A stretch of DNA of 64,000 nucleotides, from the NCBI RefSeq assembly GCF_021246445.1, contig NZ_JAJQXW010000003.1, positions 372,001 to 436,000 of the forward strand, read 5' to 3'. The stretch comes from Rhabdothermincola salaria. GTDB lineage: Bacteria; Actinomycetota; Acidimicrobiia; Acidimicrobiales; Acidimicrobilacustridaceae. Below are positions 18,548 to 26,552 of the stretch, one piece after another; within the stretch, counting starts at the first letter, position 1; every line of letters begins with the position of its first letter. The notes beneath the pieces were generated by a model. It was given only the letters and a program-made list of their open reading frames with translations, had not been told where the DNA came from and did not search any database. Made by a program: the position numbers and the translations under genes.

Positions 18548-19144
18548 TCATGAGACCGCGCGCAGGCCGGCGAGGACGAACGCCGTGGTGGTGCGCACGA
18601 AGGTGGGGGTGAGCGGCTTGTCGCGTAGGTAGGCCCGGTGGTGCAGGGGGCCGGCGAGGAGGCTCCAGGCCACCTCGGCCGAGGGCGGCTCGCTCAGCTC
18701 GCCCCGGTCGCGTGCCCGGGCGAGGATGTCGCCGATGAGTGCCAGGCGGGGCGTGGCGAACTTGGCCTCGATGGCGGCCCGCAGGTCGTCGTCGTGGCGC
18801 AGCTCGGTGGACAGGGCCCCGGCGAGATCGTCGCGTCGCACCGACATGGACTTGGCCATGCGGGCGACCAGGGCGGTGACGTCGCCCTCGAGCGACCCGG
18901 TGTCGATGTCGACCGGTTCGGGGTGCAACGAGGCCAGCGCGGCGGCGACGAGCTCTTCCTTGGTGGCCCACCGCCGATAGAGCGTGGCCGACGAGACGCC
19001 CGCCCGGGCGATGACCGCGGCGACCGTGAAGCTCCCGTACCCCGACTCGGCCAGCTCGTCGATCGCCGCCGACAGGATGGCCCGGTCGGCCTCGACGCTG
19101 CGCTGGCGCCCAGGGCGGGCCTTGACCTCGACGCTGGAGCTCAT
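18548..19144 (-). CDS. TetR-family regulator
   Basis: 198 residues from the ATG at 19144. The N-terminal TetR helix-turn-helix is clear (DRAILSAAIDELAESGYGSFTVAAVIARAGVSSATLYRRWATKEEL, given here in part as SSATLYRRW). The C-terminal ligand domain includes LAGPLHHRAYL. Its start overlaps the MFS stop as ATGA, so it is co-transcribed behind the efflux gene and probably represses it; a 6+6-bp inverted repeat at 20911-20926 in the shared promoter region is the likely operator. The ligand is presumably a substrate of the pump. Confidence 0.92.
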   Translation of the reverse strand: MSSSVEVKARPGRQRSVEADRAILSAAIDELAESGYGSFTVAAVIARAGVSSATLYRRWATKEELVAAALASLHPEPVDIDTGSLEGDVTALVARMAKSMSVRRDDLAGALSTELRHDDDLRAAIEAKFATPRLALIGDILARARDRGELSEPPSAEVAWSLLAGPLHHRAYLRDKPLTPTFVRTTTAFVLAGLRAVS

Positions 19145-20865
19145 CGTCCCGAGTCTGCCCCGGAATCGGCTCGGCCTCGCGACGGCGGCGACGGCGGCGG
19201 GGGGTCGCCGTCGTCGAAGTGGGGGTCGGCGTCGGCCCCGATGAGGCCGTGGTCGACGGCGGCGTCGTGTTCGAGGACCCCTTCCGCCTCGGCCCAGGTG
19301 AGCGAGGCCAGCCCGTCGAGCGGGCCCTCCTCGTCCTCGCGTGCGTCCCGGGCCCGGGCCGGCAGGAAGGCGAAGACCACGGCGGCCGCCACCAGGATGA
19401 CCACACCGCCGACCCGCATGGCGAGGTGGGCGCCGTCGACGTAGGCGGCCGCGGCGACGTCCACGACCTGGGCACCGACGTCGGCGGGGAGCTGGGGGGC
19501 GACCTGGGTGAGCGCACCGCCGACCGAGTCGACGGCGGTGCCGAGGGCCGGTTCGCCGACACCGATGTCGGTGAGACCGCTCTCGACGGCTGGGCGGTAC
19601 ACGCCGGCCAGGATCGAGCCCAGCACGGCGACGCCCAGGGCCCCGCCCATCTGGCGGGTGGTGTCGTTCATGGCCGAGCCGATCCCGGCCTTGGCCGGAG
19701 GCAGCGAGCCCATGATCGACTCCGTGGCCGGGGCCATGGTGAGCGCCATGCCGAAGGCGAGGATGATCATGCCGGTGATGACCCGGGGGTAGCCGTCGGT
19801 GACGGGGATGGTGGACAGCGTGAACACGCCCACGGCCACGAGGCAGAGTCCGCCGCCGACGACGAGCTTGGTGCCGATCTTCTCGACGAGCCGAGGGGCG
19901 AGGGGCGCCGTGCACAGCATCACGACCGACATGGGCAGCATGCGCAGACCGGCCTCCAACGCCTCGTACCCGAGCACGATCTGGAGGTACTGCGTCATCA
20001 CGAACATCTGCCCGAACATGGCGAAGAACACGAGGGTGATGGCCATGTTGGCGGCGGTGAAGCGGGGGTTGGCGAAGAAGCGCATGTCGAGCATGGGCTC
20101 GTCGACGTGGAGCTCCCAGGCGATGAAGGCGGCGAGCATGGTCAGACCGATGCCGAACGCAGCCACCACCAACGGGTCGGCCCAGCCCTTGACCGGCGTC
20201 TCGATGACGCCGAAGAGCAGGGCCACCAGGGCGGCGATCGAGAGCACCGCGCCCACAGGGTCGAGCCGGGTCTTGTTCGGCGCCTTGGAGGTGGGCAGCA
20301 GGAACTTCCCGGCGATGAGCATGGTGATGATGATGGGGACGTTGACGAGGAACACCGAACCCCACCCGAACCATCGCAGCAGGAGGCCGCCCAGGACGGG
20401 CCCGAGGGCGCCGCTGGCGCCGGCGACCGCGGCCCACACCCCGATGGCTCGCCCCCGCTCCTTGGCGTCGCGGAAGATGTTGGTGAGCAGCGAGAGCGTG
20501 GAGGGCATGATCATCGCCCCGCCGACGCCCATGAACGCCCGGGCGAGGATCAGCTGGGTGGGCGAATCGGCCATCGACGCCCACAGCGACGTGACGCCGA
20601 AGATGGCCAGGCCGATCTGGAGCATGCCCTTGCGGCCGAAGCGGTCGCCGAGTGCGCCGGCGGTGAGCAGCAGGCCGGCGAACACGATGACGTAGCCGTC
20701 GATGATCCACTGCAGCTCGCTGGTCGAGGCATCGAGGTCCCTCACCAGGCTGGGGATGGCGACGTTGAGGATCGTGTTGTCCAACGTGATCACCAGCAGG
20801 CTGCCGGCGAGCACGGCCAGGGCCCACCACCGCCGATCGTGCATCTCTGCGACGTCCACATCCAC
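19141..20865 (-). CDS. MFS drug/metabolite efflux transporter, DHA2 (EmrB/QacA) type
   Basis: 574 residues with 14 predicted membrane helices, the DHA2 number. Helix 1 carries the family motif LDNTILNVAIPSL; motif A is GALGDRFGRKGML; motif C-like GASGALGPVLGG follows in helix 5. The acidic C-terminal tail (after about 520) is cytoplasmic. It should export toxic or signalling compounds by proton antiport at the cell membrane. It is co-transcribed with the TetR gene and divergent from the P450-cupin pair, which suggests a joint detoxification or secondary metabolite function. Confidence 0.92.
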   Translation of the reverse strand: MDVDVAEMHDRRWWALAVLAGSLLVITLDNTILNVAIPSLVRDLDASTSELQWIIDGYVIVFAGLLLTAGALGDRFGRKGMLQIGLAIFGVTSLWASMADSPTQLILARAFMGVGGAMIMPSTLSLLTNIFRDAKERGRAIGVWAAVAGASGALGPVLGGLLLRWFGWGSVFLVNVPIIITMLIAGKFLLPTSKAPNKTRLDPVGAVLSIAALVALLFGVIETPVKGWADPLVVAAFGIGLTMLAAFIAWELHVDEPMLDMRFFANPRFTAANMAITLVFFAMFGQMFVMTQYLQIVLGYEALEAGLRMLPMSVVMLCTAPLAPRLVEKIGTKLVVGGGLCLVAVGVFTLSTIPVTDGYPRVITGMIILAFGMALTMAPATESIMGSLPPAKAGIGSAMNDTTRQMGGALGVAVLGSILAGVYRPAVESGLTDIGVGEPALGTAVDSVGGALTQVAPQLPADVGAQVVDVAAAAYVDGAHLAMRVGGVVILVAAAVVFAFLPARARDAREDEEGPLDGLASLTWAEAEGVLEHDAAVDHGLIGADADPHFDDGDPPPPSPPSRGRADSGADSGR

Positions 20866-20910
20866 TCCCGTCTCGCTGACCGCAGCACCCTAGCGAAAGA
20901 CGATCGTTCC

Positions 20911-20926
20911 GAAACACCTCTGTTTC
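20911..20926. promoter_or_regulatory. inverted repeat, candidate TetR operator
   Basis: The perfect inverted repeat GAAACA-CCTC-TGTTTC lies in the 154-nt gap between the divergent MFS and P450 genes, with a CGATCG palindrome just beside it (20901-20906). It is the only clear symmetric element in the gap and could let the TetR protein control both directions. Binding is inference. Confidence 0.55.
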
Positions 20927-21019
20927 CAATTGTGACCGACGACACCCGACGACGACCACTACCATCGGCTCGCACACGCGCCGGTCCCCCGGCCGGCGCC
21001 GGCCTCCTGGGGGAGACAC

Positions 21020-22210
21020 GTGGTGGAACGCCTGAAGATCGACCTGCTGGCACCGGAGCTCTACGCCGGCGACCCGTACCCGACCTATGCGTGGATGCGG
21101 GCCAACGAACCCGTCTACTGGGACGACGTCAACGAGCTGTGGGGCATCGCCCGCTACGACGACATCGTGGCCATCGAGCGGAACAAGGCCGTCTTCATCA
21201 ACTCCGACCAGGAGAAGGGCGGCTACCGCCCGAACCTCCCCGCCGACGGCGCCATCATCGGCCTCGACGACCCGATGCACCTCAAGCGCCGCAACCTGGT
21301 CTCGCGACGCTTCACCCCGCGGGCGGCCGCCAACTGGGAGGACGACATCCGCGGCAAGGTCACCCGACTCCTCGATGCCGTCGAGGCCAAGGGGGGCAGC
21401 GCCGAGATCGTCAACGAGCTCGCCGCCCCGCTGCCGGCCATGATGATCGGCAAGCTCCTCGGCTTCGACGAGGAGCAGTGGCCCGAGCTCAAGCACTGGT
21501 CCGAGACCACCATCGCCATGGGCGGCGGACCCCGCTACTTCTCCGAGGTCGGCATGACCTCGGCCATGGAGTTCGCCGGCGCCACCGCCGAGCTCTACGA
21601 GGCCAAGAAGAGCTGCCCGGCCGACGACGTCCTCAGCCACTACACCACCGCCGAGATCGACGGCTGCCCCATGTCGCTCGAGGACGCCATCGCCGACTCG
21701 CTGCTGCTGCTCGACGGCGGCGCCGAGACCACCCGCACCGTCATCGCCCGCACCATCCTCAACCTCATCGAGCACCCCGAGGAGCTGGCCAAGCTCCGCG
21801 ACGGCGCCGACCTCACCATCGCCGTCGAGGAGTTCATCCGCTACGTCACCCCGGTGCACAACATGTGCCGGGTGGCCACCGAGGACACCGTGGTCAACGG
21901 GGTCACCATCCCCAAGGGCAACCAGGTCGTGCTCATGTACAGCTCCGGCAACCGCGACGAGGACCACTTCGACGACCCGGAGCGCCTCGACGTCACCCGG
22001 CACCCGAACAACCACATCGCCTTCGGGTTCGGCACCCACTTCTGCATGGGGGCCTCGCTGGCCCGCCTCGAGATCAAGGTCTTCTTCGAGGAGCTGTTGC
22101 GCCGCACCTCGGGTTGGCAGCTGGCCCCGGGCACGGCGCCCGTCGACATGCCCAACGCCTTCGTGCACGGCCTCGAGTCGGCCCAGGTCGAGTTCGAGTT
22201 CAGGAGCTGA
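21020..22210 (+). CDS. cytochrome P450
   Basis: 396 residues from a GTG (a second GTG follows). Helix-I oxygen-activation motif LLDGGAETTRT, ExxR in EEFIR, and the heme loop FGFGTHFCMGASLAR with the axial Cys at about 342 are all present. Size and soluble N-terminus are those of a bacterial class I P450, which needs a ferredoxin and reductase; neither is encoded nearby. It is followed by a cupin gene 2 nt downstream and is divergent from an efflux operon. Substrate is unknown; steroid or terpenoid oxidation is common for such enzymes in related bacteria. Confidence 0.95.
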   Translation: MVERLKIDLLAPELYAGDPYPTYAWMRANEPVYWDDVNELWGIARYDDIVAIERNKAVFINSDQEKGGYRPNLPADGAIIGLDDPMHLKRRNLVSRRFTPRAAANWEDDIRGKVTRLLDAVEAKGGSAEIVNELAAPLPAMMIGKLLGFDEEQWPELKHWSETTIAMGGGPRYFSEVGMTSAMEFAGATAELYEAKKSCPADDVLSHYTTAEIDGCPMSLEDAIADSLLLLDGGAETTRTVIARTILNLIEHPEELAKLRDGADLTIAVEEFIRYVTPVHNMCRVATEDTVVNGVTIPKGNQVVLMYSSGNRDEDHFDDPERLDVTRHPNNHIAFGFGTHFCMGASLARLEIKVFFEELLRRTSGWQLAPGTAPVDMPNAFVHGLESAQVEFEFRS

Positions 22211-22212
22211 AC

Positions 22213-22740
22213 GTGACCGAGCCCGTCCAGGACCCCACCACCGTCGAGCTGCCCATCGAGGGCAAGGAGCCGATCTTTCGCCACATGGACGACCCCGAGG
22301 TGCCGTGGCAGCTGGTGCGAGCCCAGCGCAACGCCGACGGCACCGAGGCCTACGTCCGCGAGAAGTGGTTCTCGTTCAGCCCCGATCCCCAGTACCTGTC
22401 GCTCTACGCCGAGTACGACCCGGGGATGATGGTGCGCCGCCACGGCCACTACAGCCCCCACATCGTCTTCGTCATCGACGGAGGCCTCTGGTTCGACGAC
22501 CGGTGGTGCCCGGCCGGCACCCACGTGGAGCTGCCGTTCGGCGCCGCGTTCGGCCCGGTGCGCGCCGGCGACGACGGCGCCAAGCTCTTCGAGGTGATGA
22601 TGGGCGACCCCCGCTCCTGGGGCGACCAGCCCGAGGTCTACGAGGCCGCCCTGGCCGAGCAGGGCGTCACGCCCCTGCCCGACCCCCCCATCGACTTCCC
22701 CGACTGGCTGGCCGACCTGCGCACCCACTGGAACGCGTGA
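22213..22740 (+). CDS. cupin-domain protein
   Basis: 175 residues from a GTG 2 nt after the P450 stop. A single cupin barrel is visible: MMVRRHGHYSPHIVFVIDGG is motif 1 (two His in H-x5-H spacing) and ELPFGAAFGPVRAGDDGAKLFEVMMG is motif 2. The metal ligand set is partly atypical, so it may bind a small molecule or metal rather than act as a dioxygenase. Very tight coupling to the P450 suggests action on the same substrate or product. Confidence 0.85.
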   Translation: MTEPVQDPTTVELPIEGKEPIFRHMDDPEVPWQLVRAQRNADGTEAYVREKWFSFSPDPQYLSLYAEYDPGMMVRRHGHYSPHIVFVIDGGLWFDDRWCPAGTHVELPFGAAFGPVRAGDDGAKLFEVMMGDPRSWGDQPEVYEAALAEQGVTPLPDPPIDFPDWLADLRTHWNA

Positions 22741-23000
22741 CGCTCGGCGTGACGTCGATCTGACGAGTCGCCGTCGAGAACGGGGCCCCACCTGTCGGAG
22801 CTCCGGCTCGGCCCGCATCCCAGGGGCCACGGGGCCGAGCGGGACGGTCAGGCGGCTCGGACGAGTTGCGCGAAGCGACATTGCCGCAGCCGAGATCGCG
22901 GCACCAGGCGCGGTGGCCAGCATCGAGACGACGAGGCACGCCACCCTCGTTCACTGAGGCGGACCAGGCGGTCCGTCGGATCTCCGCGCTCGTCCCACCA
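22741..23000. other. intergenic region without recognisable gene
   Basis: This gap holds no convincing reading frame. A short minus-strand frame (22848-23054) has Arg/Ser-rich shadow composition and crosses the operator of the next gene. It marks the change from core-like genes to the accessory stretch 22.7-25.9 kb. Confidence 0.5.
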
Positions 23001-23029
23001 TGAACTACACATTATGTGTAGTTTATAGT
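23001..23029 (+). promoter_or_regulatory. promoter with 21-bp TetR operator (O1)
   Basis: A perfect 21-bp palindrome, left arm AACTACACAT, centre T, right arm its exact complement, occupies 23003-23023. It is followed directly by a good -10 hexamer TATAGT (23024-23029), and TGAACT at 23001-23006 could serve as a weak -35 with a 17-nt spacer. The operator therefore fills the -35/-10 spacer, a classical place for TetR repression. A near copy lies upstream of the TetR gene at 24345-24365. Confidence 0.75.
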
Positions 23030-23056
23030 CCGTCCACGACGAGCAAGGAGACATCG

Positions 23057-23656
23057 ATGAAGCTCACGCTGAACAAGTGGCAAGGACGGACAGCTGCGAC
23101 GGCAGCCTTCGCGCTGGCCCTGGCAGTGCCGATCGGGTGCAGCAGCGACAGCAGCGACGAGGCGGAGCCCGCTCAGCCAGTCGCTGCCGACGAGACGAAC
23201 GCCGACGTCGGTCCGACCACGGTCGAAGTCACCCTGGTCGACTACGGCTTCGAGGGCCTCCCCGACGAGGTCCCTGCCGGAACCAAGCTGACCGTGGTGA
23301 ACGCATCGGACATCGAGGTCCACGAACTGGTGGCGATCCTCCTTCCCGACGGCGAGGAGCGGTCGGCACAGGAGTTGCTCGCGCTCCCAGAGGACGAGCA
23401 GACGGCGCTCCTCGCGGGCCGAGCACCAGCGACGGTGTTGCTGGCCGAGCCCGGCGGTGCGCCGATGATCCCAGCCGTCGGCGACGGGACACTGATCGAG
23501 CCCGGCCGCTACCTCATCACCTGCTTCATCCCCGTCGGAGCCGATCCTGCGGAGTTCATGGCAGCTGCCGCCGAGAGCCAGGGCGGACCGCCGCAGGTCG
23601 ACGGGGGGCCGCCTCACGTCACCCAAGGCATGTACGCCGAGCTACGAGTCACCTGA
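23057..23656 (+). CDS. exported lipoprotein with cupredoxin-like domain
   Basis: 199 residues from the ATG at 23057, preceded by AAGGAG; the longer frame from 23000 would start inside the operator. The signal peptide ends in a lipobox-like VPIGC (Cys about 28). The mature part, after an acidic linker, has strands typical of a cupredoxin fold (VEVTLVDYGFEGLPDEVPAGTK..., NASDIEVHELVAILLP, GRYLITCFIPVG). One His in EVHELV and one Cys in ITCFIP are in positions used for copper in related domains, but the full ligand set is not evident. It is probably an envelope protein, expression controlled by the TetR regulator encoded convergently 47 nt downstream. Confidence 0.8.
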   Translation: MKLTLNKWQGRTAATAAFALALAVPIGCSSDSSDEAEPAQPVAADETNADVGPTTVEVTLVDYGFEGLPDEVPAGTKLTVVNASDIEVHELVAILLPDGEERSAQELLALPEDEQTALLAGRAPATVLLAEPGGAPMIPAVGDGTLIEPGRYLITCFIPVGADPAEFMAAAAESQGGPPQVDGGPPHVTQGMYAELRVT

Positions 23657-23703
23657 GCCCCGGGCCATCTGCGGGTCGGCGCGACGCGCAGATGGCCGAC
23701 CGC

Positions 23704-24321
23704 TCATCCACCAGCGCCGTTGAGCAGTGTCCGGCTGAGGAGCACGGTGAGAAGTTCGCGGTACTGCTCGACGCTCCAGTTTCGCTGAGCGGTCAAGCGC
23801 TGGAGCGTCTCGGGGAACATGAACGACCAGACCAGGTCGGCCCCCGTCTCGATCGTCCAGGGCTCTGCCAACCGGTCTTCACGCGCCAGACGCCCCACGA
23901 GCTCACGGCATCCCTCGTGCCAGACCCGGGATGCGTGCTCCAGGAGCGCCGCCACCTCGGGATCTGAGTCCGCCGCGCCGAGGAGGGCACTGTCGATACG
24001 ACTGATCTTGAAGTGGTACCGCGCCAGGTGAGCGCTGAACTCCGCGATCGTCGTCTCGCTGTCCGGGGCCTCCAGGACGGGGGCGAGGGACCCCTCCAGA
24101 TCCAGCTGCTCGTCGACGTGGCGGTGGAGGGCCAGGAGCAGCTCGCCCCGCGTGGGGAAGTGGAGGTACAGGGCGCGGCGGGTGATGCCGGCCCGCTCAG
24201 CGACCGCCGCCATGGTCACCCGTCGGGGGCCTTCTTCCTCGAGCAGGCGCCACGTCGCATCGAGTGCTGCGGCTCGTGTCCGACGGCTGCGCACGTTGAG
24301 CGGTTCCTCGATGTGACCCAT
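23704..24321 (-). CDS. TetR-family regulator
   Basis: 205 residues from the ATG at 24321. The helix-turn-helix is at about 16-60 (AALDATWRLLEEEGPRRVTM and RAGITRRALYLHFPTRGEL). The ligand domain ends with a C-terminal helix (LLTVLLSRTLLNGAGG). The gene points towards the lipoprotein gene, and both have the same 21-bp operator in their promoters, so self-repression plus control of the lipoprotein is the simple model. No enzyme gene lies in this two-gene unit, so the inducer is unknown. Confidence 0.9.
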   Translation of the reverse strand: MGHIEEPLNVRSRRTRAAALDATWRLLEEEGPRRVTMAAVAERAGITRRALYLHFPTRGELLLALHRHVDEQLDLEGSLAPVLEAPDSETTIAEFSAHLARYHFKISRIDSALLGAADSDPEVAALLEHASRVWHEGCRELVGRLAREDRLAEPWTIETGADLVWSFMFPETLQRLTAQRNWSVEQYRELLTVLLSRTLLNGAGG

Positions 24322-24344
24322 TGCCGAATCAGTCCCTGCCTACC

Positions 24345-24365
24345 AACTACACATCAAGTGTAATT
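24345..24365 (-). promoter_or_regulatory. second TetR operator (O2), autoregulatory
   Basis: This 21-bp site has a left half identical to O1 (AACTACACAT, 10 of 10) and a right half matching in 8 of 10 positions. It lies 24 nt upstream of the TetR start codon. Having both sites in opposite orientation to convergent genes and nothing similar elsewhere in the window makes specific binding by this TetR protein likely. Confidence 0.7.
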
Positions 24366-24434
24366 ATTGCGATGATCGGACGATAGCGCCGGGCCGAACC
24401 GCGCCGCGCCGTCGTCTCGATCGAGCGAGAGAGG

Positions 24435-24740
24435 TCAGCTCGCTGCCGGGTCGTCGGCGTGCCAGCGTGCCATGTGGTCTGCGTGGGTCTCGAGGTAGGC
24501 CCCTGGCTGGTAGTGGGTGTCGTAGAAGCCTGTGTCGAGGTGAACCGCCTGCACGAAGCCCGACAGCACCATCGTCGTGAACGTGTTCGGGAACCTGCCG
24601 TACGTGTCGTAGACGTACTGGGCGACGTCGGTGAGCGCATCGACGAACTCATCGGAATGCGGCGTGACACCTTCCTCGACGGCCGTCGCGGCTCGCCATG
24701 GACCGGGGGCTCCTGGGTCATAGGCGCCATCGGGACCGAA
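24435..24740 (-). pseudogene. C-terminal remnant of a protein gene
   Basis: On the minus strand an open frame of about 102 codons ends with TGA at 24435-24437. It reads FGPDGAYDPGAPGPW ... RFPNTFTTMVLSGFVQ ... TGFYDTHYQPGAYLETHADHMARWHADDPAAS. The composition is that of a real folded protein with many Tyr, His and aromatic residues and few Arg-runs, unlike shadow frames. There is no start codon before an internal ATG near 24572, and an in-frame stop (TAG) at 24741-24743 cuts the 5' side. I do not recognise the family. It is best explained as the 3' end of a gene whose front was lost when the accessory DNA was inserted. Confidence 0.55.
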
Positions 24741-24743
24741 CTA

Positions 24744-25010
24744 GGCACGGGGCGCCCCACTCCCATCGCAGGGGTGGGCCATCGGAGCGGGCCTGACCGC
24801 CACCACCGCCGAGGAGGGGCCTCGTCCAGTGATGGTCGCGATGCCCCTCGGCGACGGAACGCCCGAACTTCAGAGCTGCGAGCTGTCCAGCGAAGAGCTC
24901 GTCGCCCTCGGTGCTGACGTCCACACGGTCGACGATGCCGGCCAGCGCGCGGCTGGCGAACAAGTGCGGTAGTCCTCAGACCGCCGCACTCCCGGCGTTG
25001 CGGGGCACCC
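24744..25010. other. gene-poor stretch with ambiguous short frames
   Basis: Two opposite frames are weakly plausible: a plus frame from the ATG at 24832 (about 46 codons to 24972) and a minus frame 24718-24963 (start MFASRALAGIVDRVDV). Neither has a ribosome site or a family I know, so I call no gene. Degraded remains of the same lost gene as the downstream fragment are possible. Confidence 0.4.
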
Positions 25011-25046
25011 TCGACAGTCCCGGTCGGTGGTTATACTAATTGGTAT
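25011..25046 (+). promoter_or_regulatory. leaderless promoter and operator of the toxin-antitoxin pair
   Basis: TCGACA (25011-25016) and TATACT (25032-25037) resemble -35 and -10 boxes with a short 15-nt spacer. The imperfect palindrome ATACTAATTGGTAT (25033-25046) runs from the -10 box into the ATG at 25045. The start codon lies only 7 nt after the -10 box, so the transcript should be leaderless. The palindrome is a natural binding site for the AbrB-type antitoxin. Low local GC stands out from the surroundings. Confidence 0.6.
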
Positions 25047-25275
25047 GACTCACCGGGTGGGCCCCAAAGGCCAAGTCGTGATTCCCAAGGAGCTGCGTGA
25101 CGAGATGGGGATCGAACCTGGCGACGAGGTGAGCTTCTGGCGCCACGATGACCACGTCGCCCTCCGCCGCGCGGGTCGTCCGGCGAACCTGCGGGGTCGC
25201 TTCCTCGCCTCGGAACTGACCAACGAGTTGGAACGAGAACGTCGTGCCGATCGGGATCGTGAGGCCGTCCGGTGA
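25045..25275 (+). CDS. AbrB/MazE-type antitoxin
   Basis: 76 residues from the ATG at 25045. The swapped-hairpin AbrB domain is complete (RVGPKGQVVIPKELRDEMGIEPGDEVSFW), followed by a charged, helical tail (ELTNELERERRADRDREAVR) of the kind that wraps the toxin. The stop overlaps the VapC GTG start by 4 nt (GTGA). It should neutralise the PIN ribonuclease encoded next and repress the shared promoter. Confidence 0.92.
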   Translation: MTHRVGPKGQVVIPKELRDEMGIEPGDEVSFWRHDDHVALRRAGRPANLRGRFLASELTNELERERRADRDREAVR

Positions 25276-25661
25276 GCGTCGTCCTGGACTCGTGGGCGGT
25301 GCTGAGGCTGCTCGAGGACGACGGACCAGCTGCTCGAACGGTCGAGGAGCTCCTGGAACGTGACCGGCCCGTGATCTCGTGGATCAACCTCGGCGAGGTG
25401 TTCTACGTGCTTCGTCGGCTCCACGGCGACGATGCCGCTCGAAGCACGGTCCGTGACGTGCGTGACGCAGTGGAGGCGCGCCTACCCGACGAGCGCCTCG
25501 TACTCGACGCCGCTCGCATCAAGTCTGAGGTTGCGATGTCCTACGCCGATGCCTTCGCGGCAGCCCAGGCCGTGGCTCTCGACGCCGAGCTCTGGACCGG
25601 CGATCCAGAGCTTCTCGTGAAGGACTGCGCATGGCGGTGGCGAGACCTGCGAACGACGTAG
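25272..25661 (+). CDS. vapC: VapC-type PIN-domain toxin
   Basis: 129 residues, a normal VapC length. The four acidic residues of the PIN active site are in place: D6 (VVLDSW), E42 (NLGEVFY), D93 (YADAFAAA) and D111 (TGDPEL). VapC toxins cut tRNA or rRNA at specific sites when the antitoxin is lost. It is translated from a GTG overlapping the antitoxin stop. With the broken gene fragment upstream this pair looks like acquired accessory DNA. Confidence 0.92.
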   Translation: MSVVLDSWAVLRLLEDDGPAARTVEELLERDRPVISWINLGEVFYVLRRLHGDDAARSTVRDVRDAVEARLPDERLVLDAARIKSEVAMSYADAFAAAQAVALDAELWTGDPELLVKDCAWRWRDLRTT

Positions 25662-25894
25662 GTGTCGCCGCCGAGCCGGCGATCGGAGACGCCTCACTCG
25701 GCGGAGCGAAGCCGGATCGGAGCTGCGCCTCACCGCAGACTCCGCCCCGTCGGTCTGAGGCCACGACCTCGCAGCCGCCCCTGCCCACGGGTCGGCAGAG
25801 CGCGTCTCTCGACCGCCGGCGCGCCACGACTCTTGGTCGCTGATCAGCGCTGGCGACCGCCGACACCACGTCTGGACGGGCGCAGAGTAGGAGC

Positions 25895-26551
25895 TCACCC
25901 CTCCCAGAGGGGTTCGGGGACCTCGAAGCCGACCGGTTGGCCCCACTGGTTGCGGAACGACACCTCGTGGGCCGGTTGGCGGGCGGCCACGCCCCACCTC
26001 CCGGTGGGGTAGCCGAAGGACACACAACAGCCCATGTGCCAGCCCTCCTCGGCCGGCACGCCGAGGATCTCCTTGGTCTCGGCATCGTGGAACGCCAACG
26101 CCTGGGTGAGCGACGTGCCCACCCCCTCGGCGCGGGCCGCCAGCTGGGCGCTCCACACCGCGGGGTACAGCGAGCTGCCGCTCGGGTCGCCCTGGGCGAA
26201 GGCGAACAGGTAGAGCGGCACGTCCTCGAAGTGGTCGGCCAGCCACTGCGCCGAGCGCTGCACGGCCAGGAACGACTTGGACTCGTCGAGGTCGGGGTCG
26301 GCGTGGGCGGCGGCGACGCGATCGGCGTAGAAGTTGGACCACAGCCAGCTCATGGCCTGGCGGTAGATGGGCCCCAGCTTCGCCTTCACGTCGGCGTCGT
26401 CGACGAGGAGGAACCGCCAGTTCTGGGTGTTGCCGCCGCTGGGGGCCCGGATGGCGGCGTCGAGGATCTTCTCCTGCACCTCCGTCGGGATGGGGTCGGG
26501 ACGCACCCGGCGCATGGCCCGGGTGGTGTACAGGGCCTCGTAGACGTCCAC
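25895..26551 (-). CDS. nitroreductase-family FMN oxidoreductase
   Basis: 218 residues. The FMN-binding pattern is typical: TTRAMRRVRPDPIP at the N-terminus, RAPSGGNTQNWRFLLVDD, a central insertion with many aromatic residues (YRQAMSWLWSNFYADR), SLTQALAFHDAET and the C-terminal GYPTGRWGVAAR. It should be an NAD(P)H-dependent flavoprotein dimer; natural substrates of this branch are usually not known. It follows the SCO6745-like gene with a 1-nt gap, so the two are one transcription unit. Confidence 0.92.
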   Translation of the reverse strand: MDVYEALYTTRAMRRVRPDPIPTEVQEKILDAAIRAPSGGNTQNWRFLLVDDADVKAKLGPIYRQAMSWLWSNFYADRVAAAHADPDLDESKSFLAVQRSAQWLADHFEDVPLYLFAFAQGDPSGSSLYPAVWSAQLAARAEGVGTSLTQALAFHDAETKEILGVPAEEGWHMGCCVSFGYPTGRWGVAARQPAHEVSFRNQWGQPVGFEVPEPLWEG

Positions 26552-26552
26552 C

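Noticed and set aside
18548-22168. 1206-codon minus frame across the P450, MFS and TetR genes
   Set aside because: Only its last 198 codons (the TetR gene) are real; the rest is antisense or out of frame to well-supported genes.
22848-23054. 68-codon minus frame as a small gene upstream of the lipoprotein
   Set aside because: Its start region is the operator and promoter of the lipoprotein gene, and the composition is Arg/Ser-rich without a family.
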